A model generated the notes under the pieces. It did not search any database. It saw nothing but the letters and a program-made list of their open reading frames with translations, and was not told where the DNA came from. A stretch of DNA of 64,000 nt from Patiria pectinifera (Eukaryota; Echinodermata; Asteroidea; Valvatida; Asterinidae): the NCBI GenBank assembly GCA_029964075.1, contig CM057142.1:6711770-6775769 (forward strand). Reading direction: 5' to 3'. Numbering within the stretch: position 1 is the stretch's first letter; each line of letters begins with the position of its first letter. Below are positions 22,363-32,900 of this stretch, piece after piece. The position numbers and the translations under genes were made by a program.

Positions 22363-23330
22363 TAAATTGGTCGTTCGCTCGTACCCCCGCCCTGCAAACA
22401 GGACGCTGGGATAGGCTCATGAATTTACGCTCCGATTGGATAGATTTTGCGTCACCTGTGACCTGTAAGTCATCACGGCCACGACCCTGCAAGGGTTTAA
22501 ACTCTCTCATTCCCATTCATAAATGTGTATTTTCGTTGAAAAGCGTAATAATGTCGGAAAAGCTACAAAACTTGTCTGTTTTGTAAATTTTGAATTCCCA
22601 TCACTTGTTATAGTCCATGTAATGAACAGATTTGCTGATTAATTAGGCAAGACCCCGCCTCTTGACCTCCTAGATTTTGACCAATCAGTGGGCGCTTTCT
22701 ACATCGGGTCTTCGGTCATTCAGCCGTTGCGCGTCATAAGATAAAAAAAAAACTGTTTACGGCGCTCTGTATCATGTTACGCGAATGCGCGCCCGGCCGG
22801 CCGGCTGTTGTTGTATTAACAAAACACTGTATTCGAATTGACAAATCACAGTTTAGTCCTGATTTGGGAATGAAATGACGTCACGATTTTTCCGATTGGC
22901 TTGCGCGCGGCTTGCATAAATCTGCATGTCTAGACATATCAGACGTTTCAGGAGTTGGCTCCGTTGGATAACTGGTGATGCTCAGACTTCACCTGCTCGG
23001 GCTCCGTTTCGAATTCACGAAGGGTCAAATTGCATATTATGCGATGCTCAAAATGTGTCCACATGGTCCGCAATGAAAAAGAAATTACATCCGGTACAGA
23101 ATGTGTACATTTCTATGAGAAGGTTTTCGGATAGCATTTGCGCTAACCGCGGTCTTAAACAGCGGTCTTAAACAGCTGCAGCCGGATGTCTTTATACATA
23201 GGTCATAATAAATTACCCAGAATGCCACCCACACTTCCTTTACAAGATACTGTGAAGCTCATCAGCGTGTCCCCCAGCGCCCTGTTTGCAAGGGGGGGGG
23301 GGGGGGGGTACGAGCGAAAGTTCAATTGTC
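22363..23330. mobile_element. Inverted-repeat element family D, copy 1, with nested repeat
   Basis: Left end TTCGCTCGTACCCCCGCCCT, then GCAAACAGGACGCTGGGATA. The right end has the reverse: CAGCGCCCTGTTTGCA, a G-run, then GTACGAGCGAA. The right half (about 22990-23300) matches the left half of the element at 44562 in reverse: GCTGCAGCCGGATG, TTCGGATAGCATTTG, CACATGGTCCGCAATG. The middle (about 22629-22988) is a separate repeat also found at 27452. Confidence 0.7.
22629..22988 (+). repeat. Dispersed repeat E, copy 1
   Basis: Shares with 27452-28206 the segments TTAGGCAAGACCC, CTTGACCTCCTAGATTTTGA, TCGGGTCTTCGGTCATTCA, AACACTG-ATTCGAATTGAC and AATGAAATGACGTCACGATTT. It lies within element family D copy 1. 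Confidence 0.75.
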
Positions 23331-24639
23331 GATGCTGTATTTGTGAGATGTTGGAGGTCGGTTATTTCAAGGGGAAAACATGACTATAAATAAAGGATAA
23401 CGTATACGACATTGCACCTGCAAATAGATCCAAATTGAAAGTTGTGTCGACTTGTGCGTCTGTGGGTACATACGAAGTGTTGAGGATTGGAGACGACATT
23501 TGAGAAATGATAATGGGATGCTCATCTTACGCTGCAAGTAATGTGAAGGGCACACCTGCGCAACATGCGCTCCCATGATTATTGCTAGAAACTCCCACAC
23601 GACTGTTCTGTGTATGACTGAACAGCGTTCCCGCCAGGCAGGTTGTACATCGAGGTTTACGTTGCCATTTGGATGACTGCTTTTGTTTGCTGAACGGTGC
23701 ACCATATTATCGACAAACTTTGAACTGATATGGACATTCTTGGTCGAACATTTTTGTACAGTGACCCATGACACGGAATGTAGAATTGTGGCGAATTTGA
23801 GCCACCTTACATTTTGAGCATGAAATATAGGCCTATAAATAAACCAATGTTTTTACCATTGAAAACTTATCGAGATGTATAGCCACTCAATCTTGAACTA
23901 TTTTTTTTTATATACATGTAGTATTACTTAGGCCCTTTTGATACAAACTTCATTGGCCAATGACAAGTTCATTTTTTCGCAATTCGCTATAGCAGAAATA
24001 TACCGGATTCATATGAACGCGGCGTAGGCCCTATACTTTCGCAAGTTTGTTTGATGCTACTGAGGTATAACAGTGAGTATAATTTATAGCCATTTTGATA
24101 GATTTTGTATAAGGTTTAATTATGCGCTATGACACTCGAGCTGTAATTCAGCCATCTCATGAGCATGTTTTGTTTCACAGCGATAAGCACAAAGTGGACG
24201 TCTTCAGCATTCATTGCTGCTCAATTAAAATAACAAAAAGTTTCCACAAAGATTTTATTCTCGTCAGTGACATTACTTAGGATGCCCCCCCCCCCCCAGA
24301 ATTTGGAGGAGGGCAAAAATAAGCAGTTTTAATTGTTAACGTACACCCACGAGAGTTCCCCCTAGAGAAAATTAACGCCCCTTTGTCCCGCCAAACCCCG
24401 CAAATTGGATTCCAGCCCGACGCAAAGTTCTGCTTCTCCTTATTATTAGGCAATGCATGCAGTTCCCACCAACGAGATTGTTATTATCGCCATCTTCACT
24501 TTTTATCATCATCATCAATCTCATCGTTGCGATCACATTCACTTCTATCGGTATCATATCACCGTGAGATGACGCTTTCGATTTTGCACGAAAATGTAAG
24601 AGTCGTCGACAACTCGAACCGGATGAGTTGTCAGGCCCG
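23331..24639. other. Intergenic stretch without a recognised gene
   Basis: A 135-codon minus-strand frame at 23367-23774 has no recognisable domain. Poly-C run at about 24286. Nothing else supported. Confidence 0.35.
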
Positions 24640-25041
24640 CTAGCCTAGCGCCTCGCCGTCGCCGCCATTGCTTTCGCTCACTCGCTACTTCTGCCGACGA
24701 CCGGCGGAAACACGAAAGCACACTGCGCCGGATCATTATGTGCAGAGCAGGATTTGCGCGGACACGCGGCGACATCTAACCTTTCCCGGTCGAACTCATA
24801 AGAATACCATCAGCTCGGCTGCATCACCGGTGATGCACCACACAACGCTGCACAGTGCGTTATACTCGTTACTCCCCATGCAGTGTACATCAATGCCAGT
24901 ATACTGTGAAGGTTAGCTGATGCACAGAACTGATGCTGAGTTGCTCTTGGAGAATCATTTATGATAGACCCATCTTAGAATCTCCAACACCAACAAAAGA
25001 GCACGAGTTTTGGCCTGTGCGTGTTCTTGACAGCTTGACAG
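24640..25041 (+). promoter_or_regulatory. CpG-rich block with strong splice donor: candidate distal promoter and 5' UTR exon
   Basis: This block is clearly richer in GC and CpG than its surroundings (about 24650-24840: GCCTCGCCGTCGCCGCC, GGATTTGCGCGGACACGCGG). It ends with a consensus 5' splice site (GACAG then GTACGT at 25041/25042). The next splice acceptor in use on this strand is at 29903, just before the TMEM196-like start. It may be that gene's non-coding first exon. A 162-codon ATG frame (24933-25421) reads through the donor and resembles nothing known. Confidence 0.35.
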
Positions 25042-25883
25042 GTACGTACAATTCTCATCAGGGTTATCACAACAAAGCATTTTGTATTCAGTGCGATGTA
25101 ATTAATTGCGGCAGCCATTTACTGAAGGTATCAGTGTTGCGGTCTTCTAGCCTTGTAATACTGACTATTCCAAAAAGTAATATCAAGTGCTTGCGTCAGA
25201 TGGACTATAGTGAATTGCGTCTGCTGTCTCCTGAAGATAGCAATACACGTATGGTTGGTTTAGATGTTGTAGACACGACCAGAAGCAGCTGTCTCAGGCT
25301 GATATTTACTTCAAAATGGACAGTCGCTTCTCAGTCTAGAAATTCAGTATATTGTCATTCCCTGGTATGTGGAGTTACACGAAATAAAATGCTCTGTAAG
25401 CGTACACTAGCATCAGTATAGAACATTTCTCTCTCAGTCTCATCTCATTGTGGTTCCGTCGCGAGTATCACAACACCACATCAAAAACCAACGTTGACCC
25501 TTCACTCCGCACGGAGAATGCATTTTTTTATTTTTGGGTTGATTTGCTAATAAATTCCTCAAGGCTTGGAGAGTTCACAACTGATCACGAAGCGGGCAGT
25601 TTAGTCCGACAGTGGCTGAGAAAAAAAAATCCTCTGTGGTTCTTGAAATTGGTTCACTCCACGTTTTTCTTGCAGTAGTATAAACACAGGGTAATATTCA
25701 TTTTTTGGTAATCATTATGGTAACTATAGTAACAGCAATTTTAAACTTATATGTCTCCCAGGTTTCGGATCATCCAAATTGATGCCAATTTAACATGAAT
25801 GGGTAGAAGGATATTTATGTAATTGCATCTCCATGTATAAGAACATTATTATAGGTCTATATGCTCTCTGTTAAAATGCTCTC
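25042..25883. other. Presumed first intron of the TMEM196-like gene, start
   Basis: No recognised gene or repeat. If the upstream donor at 25042 is used, this belongs to a 4.9-kb intron ending at 29903. Confidence 0.25.
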
Positions 25884-26083
25884 TAATGTAAGAGAGAGAG
25901 AAAAACCACCCGAAAAGAGTTGTCGCCATATGGCTCTTTAAAAAGAGTGGGATCGAGTTTCACTGTTAATTAATTAAAGTAGTTCTTCGCTATGGGTCAT
26001 CTAAAAGATGAACTTCCCCTCTTTAAAAGAACCATGTTGGACAATTCTTTTCGAGTGGTTAAGTTCACTCTCTTACATGTAGA
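25884..26083. mobile_element. Short imperfect inverted-repeat element
   Basis: TAATGTAAGAGAGAGAGAAAAACC at the left matches GGTTAAGTTCACTCTCTTACATGTA at the right in reverse. The arms run about 65 bases inward, including CGAAAAGAGTTGTC and GACAATTCTTTTCG. Confidence 0.65.
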
Positions 26084-27451
26084 CAGCGATCGAATATCAT
26101 TAAAATCTCGTCCCGTTTTATGTTATTTTGTTTTATGTGATTAAGTTGCAGTCGATCACCATAATTTTTTTTCATCAAAGCGTTTATGGGGACACCATCA
26201 TGAGAAAAACATTCTCATGATGATGATGAAATACGTTCAGATCGAATAATTATGAACACGTACGTACAGCCCGAGCTCACGAGCCTTGAAATTAAACACT
26301 AATGGGCAGTGACTATATAGTAATGGTGCAGAATTTGAATTGAATTTATTTTATGACATCGACCCAAAAAACCTACTACCTAACCGATCCTTTTTTTAAT
26401 AACAGAACGAGCTCCTCTTCTCACACTCGCTGGGTTACTATCCGCCATATAATTTTTGTTCCCTACGGCTGTTATCGACTGAATTTGACACGGGGTCGCG
26501 CTTGTGTGTCTATGGGAATGCTATTAGGTGTCAAGCAATTAACTGATAAAAGAGAACAGCGCTGTAGAAATACGTGTGGATAGATGATTCAATTGTATAC
26601 GCACATGGATGTAGCTGCATAATTGCCAAGGACATGTCACACAATAACAATTTTAAAAATCGAATCGTTTACGTCGAATGTTTGATAATATAATTACCAT
26701 TCCAATAACATGAGCATTTGGTAGTTGTTGTGCGATATATTAATTCTGTATGATGTACATGTATGGTTTTGGATACATCACAATGATAGCAAAACCTGTG
26801 TGTTTATTGGGTTGCCGTACATCATGCAGAAATTATTTTGATTTTGACGCAAAGGACGCAAAGTGAACCAACATATAGGCCTAATTATTACCAACATTAT
26901 CCGCAAATCATTATGTTATTCATGAAACTATTGTTCAGTACCGACTACCGATAATTTAGATGTACAGTGATCCTTCCTATTAACGTTCTACGTAGATATT
27001 TTAATTGAGTTAACCCGGAAAAAATTATCGTCTGGATATCCTTTTCATTTATTCTCTTGGGAGAAAAAGAGTTATCGTTTGCCAAAGCTTGTCACTGTCG
27101 TGAAAAGAAAGTCAGCACTGTCAATTAAAATCAAATTATGGAAGGTTTGACATTTGATAATTGAAAAACGGGACTTTTTTCCGCTCCCCAGAACAACCGT
27201 ACAAAACACGCATCAGTAGAGAGCATTGAAGTCACGTCGGAGAATAAGTAGCGTGTGCAGCCACGCATAATAATATCGTGTAGACTAAGGTAGGCCAGAG
27301 AAGTGGAAAATCAAATAAAGCCCAGTCAATTACATTTACGAGAAATGAAAAGTACGGTTGTCCTTAAAGGACACATCACAGAATAAATTTGCACGTCACC
27401 AACAGAATTGTTAGTACATGTATATGTAATAGACCCATCTATGATATGTGA
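26084..27451. other. AT-rich stretch without recognised features
   Basis: No gene or repeat recognised; contains a short CATGATGATGATG run near 26215. Confidence 0.35.
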
Positions 27452-28206
27452 TCAGATTCGCTGATTACTTAGGCAAGACCCTGCCTCTTGACCTCCTAGA
27501 TTTTGACCAATCAGCGGGCGCTTTCTATATCGGGTCTTCGGTCATTCACCCGTTGCGCGTTATAGACAATGGATTAAAAAAGCCCTGCGTCACGCGCTCT
27601 GTATATTACGCGATACGCGATAACGCGCCCGGCTGTTATTGCATTACAAAACACTGCATTCGAATTGACCAACCAAACGTTTAGTCCTGATTCGGAAATG
27701 AAATGACGTCACGATTTAGTAAAGTCGACTCCGATCATAGATATAGAATAAAAAGACTAGATCGGCAGCGCGTCCACACGCGCCCATTCACTGTGCGATA
27801 AATCTACGCCATTTTTGTTGTCCCTCGTGGACGCGCAACTAATTAACGTAAAGTAATGGAGCTAAATGTATCTTTCCTCCAGCACGTGACCAAGCTCAAC
27901 GCGCGCGAAGCCCGAAATGCGCACCGAGTATTTACGCGATGCGCCAAGCGTTAGCGATAATGGTGCACTGTGCGCGTAAACGGCGTTGCGTTCGTCACGT
28001 TTTCGCGCATTAGTTGTATCTTTCCTCCAGCACGTGACCCTCCATGAAAGTCCGCGCGTGTGGACGCTCTGCTGATCTAGTCTTTTTATTCTATATCTAT
28101 GACTCCGATAGGCTGAGGCGCGAGATCGCATAAATCTGCATGCTTTGATATATCAGATGTTAAGACAGGATTCTGGGCTCCGTGGATAACGGGGGATACT
28201 CAGACT
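27452..28206 (+). repeat. Dispersed repeat E, copy 2, split by a hAT-like insertion
   Basis: Left part 27452-27735 and right part 28102-28206 together match 22629-22988. The break is the 366-bp element at 27736-28101. The right part carries GCATAAATCTGCATG, ATATATCAGATGTTAAGA and GGGCTCCGTGGATAAC, matching the end of copy 1. Confidence 0.8.
27736..28101. mobile_element. 366-bp hAT-like MITE with 8-bp target-site duplication
   Basis: Ends CATAGATATAGAATAAAAAG (plus strand left; exact reverse at right), with terminal inverted repeats extending about 48 bases with very few mismatches. ACTCCGAT is duplicated on both sides (27728-27735 and 28102-28109). The 8-bp duplication fits the hAT superfamily. 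The GC-rich interior has two direct copies of GTATCTTTCCTCCAGCACGT (about 27867 and 28016). No transposase frame. Confidence 0.9.
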
Positions 28207-28424
28207 ACAGAATTGTTATAGAGAGACCAGTTAATATCAACCATTAATTTAAGCTTAATCGGATTTATTGCGCTAATCAGATTTCCCCCCTGTGCTTTGC
28301 ACGTGGCAATTGGTGCTTAGTTAGGCAATGGAGACCTTTGAATTGGACATAATTATAGTGATATCACGTGTTTCCAGAGTTGTCGAATCATTTCACTGAG
28401 TGTCTTACCTAAAGCACTCCTAAC

Positions 28425-28918
28425 CAACCTTGTCTCCTGGGGTTACTTTATTTTCAACCTCGTTTCCAATAGAAACCCCTGGGTGGGAAACTTGCTTCCT
28501 GTATCCTGATTCGATGCAGCAAAGCCGGTAATGATTAATTATGGTGTACCTGGTGTTTTTATTTCCAACGTGTATTACGTATTTTAACGTGTATTGTGAA
28601 TTATTTCGGTCACTTTACCTCAACAACAATCCCCCTTTTCCATTTTTCATATACATGTAATATGTAATGTGACGCTGAATGTTGCTGGATGAGATCGTTA
28701 CATTTTAAATTTGAAGAAAATCGTGTTTCGGATCTCTGCCACCACGGATTGATTCTGTTTTTACCCCAGGCACCACATACAGAAACAAACGCCGATCTAA
28801 AGCACAGCAAGGCACCAGACTATTCCTAATTTGCTCAGTAATGCAAATAATCCAATACCAGGCTGAGGGAGCAGGTAATGCCGGTAGCGTTCTGCTCGAC
28901 ACCATAGGAACGAAGTTT
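28425..28918. mobile_element. MITE family B, old copy
   Basis: Starts CAACCTTGTCTCCTGGGG and ends in a decayed ACGAAGTTT. The interior shares TTTCCAATAGAAACCCC, TGTATCCTGATTCG and CCAATACCAGG with the other three copies. The flanks ACTCCTAAC and ATTCCTTAC agree at seven of nine positions, which fits a decayed 9-bp duplication. Confidence 0.7.
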
Positions 28919-29032
28919 ATTCCTTACAGTGGACCAGCCAAAGTGGAATTTTACACTTTTGACGGCATTTTTTTCGGTAATAGCAGGCAACCATGATGTC
29001 AGATCATTCACTGCAGTCATAATGGGGAAGAA

Positions 29033-29425
29033 AATGTAGGTGGATGCCGTCCTTAATTTTGACCCTACATATGCCTAATTTGCATAAATCGTTAATACCT
29101 GCCGTGTAATATACATATTTTGATGATTCTACCTACACATCCTTGCTTCGATAACATTTTCTAAAGCATACAAGTGACTGAATAATTATGAGGATATAGT
29201 AACGATCCAAAATGGCTACTATTATACCCTAAAGTTGCTTCACATGCTTTAGAAAATATTACTGAAAAGGATGTGTTAAGTAGACTCACCAAAATAAACT
29301 TTTCAAAAAATACAAAAATATACCGAATATGGAGATAAATATATTTAAACAGCGAATTAACGATTTATGCAAGTTATGTATATTTAGGGCCTAAACTAAG
29401 AGTGGGATCCACCCACATCTTGTTA
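29033..29425. mobile_element. Imperfect inverted-repeat element
   Basis: Left arm ATGTAGGTGGATGCC to CATTTTCTAAAGCAT; right arm ATGCTTTAGAAAATATTAC to GGGATCCACCCACAT. Inner arms match well (CTAC-TACACATCCTT against AAGGATGTGTTAAGTAG). GCATAAATCGTTAAT occurs in both arms. No frame. Confidence 0.65.
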
Positions 29426-29903
29426 TGGTTCAATCTAGTATGGATGCCAGCCATTACCAAAAACTGCCGTGACATTTTTTTCTAGAGGACTTCTCCACAT
29501 TATTTTGGCTGGCCTACTATAACCGTTTTCTTGACTGTTGATTGGAGGTGTTGTAGTCGGGTAACTTGTAATGAATCATAAGTCACCACGTGTCCATCAC
29601 AGATTAAGTCATCCAGTCCCACTAGCTACATAATGTATAAATGTGATAAAGGCATTCCTTTGTTCATAACACATCAAATTGTTACTTGTAACTGGACTTG
29701 TGAATTGACTTCTTAATTCAGATTTACATGAGATTACTCCCAGACGGGGGTTCGATGCTGGTGGTGGGGGAGGGGGTCGTTTTTCGCCGGCCCGGGGAGG
29801 GGGGGGGGGGAAGGGAGAGGCCTCCCCACCCCTAAATCCGCCAGTGTTCAACTACAACTTTGTTGATTGGATAATATTTAGAAGCATTTTTTATCTCCTA
29901 CAG

Positions 29904-29943
29904 CATCTCAAAAGACCATCAGAAACAAGCCAAACCCACGACA
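29904..29943 (+). other. 5' UTR part of TMEM196-like exon
   Basis: TTATCTCCTACAG at 29891-29903 is a clear 3' splice site 40 bases before the ATG, so transcription must begin further upstream. Confidence 0.6.
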
Positions 29944-32900
29944 ATGACAGCAGCAGCGGAAAAGTGCGCCTCCAGAGCCGAGCGTCCTCCCATGCCAGAA
30001 CCGACGGCCAATGCCGACGGTGAGCCGGACCTCCAGCCCCCATCAGCCAAGGAGGAAAAGACCACTAGCATGCGTGTCATCACGGCTGTGCTGGTGGGAC
30101 TGGCCCTTCCCCACTTCGTGCTCGGGGGGATCTGCTCGGCTGCTGGTATCGTCCTCTTTGGCCAGTCGCCAATCTGGCTGGCCTACACCGTGGCGCCCAT
30201 CTGGAGTGGCAGTTGTGTAAGTGTAATCAGTGACTTGAATCCCGATACCTTATGGTGTTAAATTGACACCATAATGAAAATAATTTATATGCATTATGCA
30301 TATAAATTAACAATCAGGATTAATCCTTTTCATACTCGATATGATTTCGTATTATTTGTCCTCGGCATTTGAAGAATTTCAACAGATAAATTCAGATCAA
30401 AAATAGCTCAAACATTCAGTTTCAGGTTTGATAAAGCTCTTTGAATTTAATGTCAGACGCTCCTCCCCCAACTTTAGCTTCTGGCACAGTTATGTTGTTG
30501 AAAAATTCCACACATTCAATAGTCTCTGGATTATGAGTGCAGTTTTAAAAATTCAAATTACAATAAATAACTTTTTTTTTTTTTTAAAGGGAAGATACAA
30601 CATTTGCAAACATCAAAAAACGAAATGATCACATAATCACGAAATACCTTACTGGATTGTTAGGGAATTACAGTCAAAAGCATCCTGTAAAATCGTAGTT
30701 CCTGGTGTGCTGACATTTTCAAGAAATATCGTATTTTTCCAACGCTGGTCGGCCGACCAGCGTTGGAGAAAACTGGCTTTTTTCAAAAACTGCTCCTAGT
30801 TTTTTAAATTTAGTTATTCCGCATTTTCTTTGCAATTGACCACATACCTGTGAAGGAGTATACAAGCCTGCTAGACTGATTCTTTGACCTTACAATTCCC
30901 CAAGGTCGAAAATTGCTCTGTTTCATCGTAAGGGGGTCCGGGCACCAGACTACAAGAACATGATTGGTTTTCTAGGTTTTTCCAGTACCTACAAAACTGC
31001 CCAAAACCTGAAAACACGTCAGTTTAACAATATTTGCTATCACAAACTAATCCTCTAAATCCATTTCATTCTGGAAATTGCAGCAAAAGCAAATGTTGTA
31101 CATTCCCTTTAAATGAACCCTACCCTTTGAATATCAGGACTAATAATGGGCCGTTATCTTCCCGAGACTATACGCTTTATAGCTACAATGTTCTTAGATA
31201 TTATTCTACAAGCTTATTCGAGGACAATTATTGGTTAAAGATAACTTCAAGATGTCCAAAATTATAGCACGTAGGGTGCTCGAAAATTTTAAAAGCATAA
31301 TTTCTTAATACCTTTCTGATGATGCTGTTTCACAACATTTAAAATTAAGTTACCAAATGCAAAAGCTAGTAGGAATACTGCATTTCGCTGACAGTGATTA
31401 TAGGGCTCATGACATGAATTTTTCTGAGGAACATATTTTGTGCAACTTTCTACTCCTCATAAAATTTGTGAAAACTATTTTGGTTAATGTTATTCAAAAG
31501 TGCACTTCTTTAAACATGTAAACATTTCCATGCTTTTCTGGACAATAATAAGAGCTGTTGCTGTGATATCACTACAGGAAGACACTGCTCAGTTTAGGGG
31601 TTTTCTGTTCAAATTTTGAACCCAACAAATTTGCTCATTGAAAACATTTGTGAGAAAAATTTGCTTACTGGCTTACTGCCACAACAACGAATCAAAAAGA
31701 AAAGAAAATGTATATATGAAAGCAAAATATCCAAACTTCTGTCAACTTTTAGTGCTGAAATAGCTGTAACATTAAACATGCCTGAAATGAGATCGCACTT
31801 TTGCTCATGCATATGTAAATTTGTATTAACAAAAACTTAAAACCAAAACTGCACCACATTACCCTTGAAAATGTCAAAACGAAAATTGAAAATAAGGTTA
31901 AATAGGACACAAATGTGTCACTTTAGTTCCCCGTGTCTTATTCTTGGAGAAGATTATGTAAAGATAACTTTTCTGTTCTTTCATCACCAACTTTGAAATT
32001 TGATATGGGACGTGATTGCCAAAAAAGGTGTAAAAATGTCCATGCAGATAACATCGCATCCCATTGTCCACATCGACGGTTTACAGCCATGATCGTCGCC
32101 AGGATTTTTTCTAGAGGGATGCAAAACATATTTTCCCCCCCAAAACCTGTATTTCTCAACATATTCTCGATTTATCAGTTTTAGAGGGGGCAGGGACATT
32201 TCCCCCTCCAACTCATTAAATTTACACCAATATGACTCGCGCCTCTTTTTCTTTTATTTTTTTCCTCTTTTTTTCCTTTCCTTTTTTTGTGTGGCTTTTC
32301 CGTGGGGGGGCAAGCGCCCCCCCCTCGCGACGCCCATGTATACAGCTGCAACAGCCTAAAACGACATTTTGCTATAGAGTCGCACAAAATGTAACTTATT
32401 GATGAACTCAATTATTACCCCGGCAGTGCAATAAATATTTGATTGGTTTTCGCGAACCATGTAAGTTCGCGAAGACACACTGGATTAGATATAAATAGGC
32501 GAAAAGGGTTCATGTGCACTCTACTGATGCATGCACTTTCAAACTGTTAACTAAACTCACATCTCATTTAGTTGGGATTTTGTATGATGTAATGAGCTAC
32601 ATGTATATGTGTATTATTTAAACGGATGTATTTCACACTGTGTAGTATTTTTAATTGCCTTTAATTTCTTGTCGGGGTATCAATTTTGTCAAAAGTGAAT
32701 GTTTTTCTTCCCAATTCCCGAAGACCTGCTAATTAAGAAGGGAACAAACTGGGCCACAAAAACAGTGACGGCACATTTCAAAAACAGCAGTGACGGCTTA
32801 AAACAGGCTACACAAAATACAAGGACCATTTTCTAAAACAATTAAAATATGTTTTAATTGATAATTATTGTAGGTTGTTGTATGTGGTGGATTTGGCATC

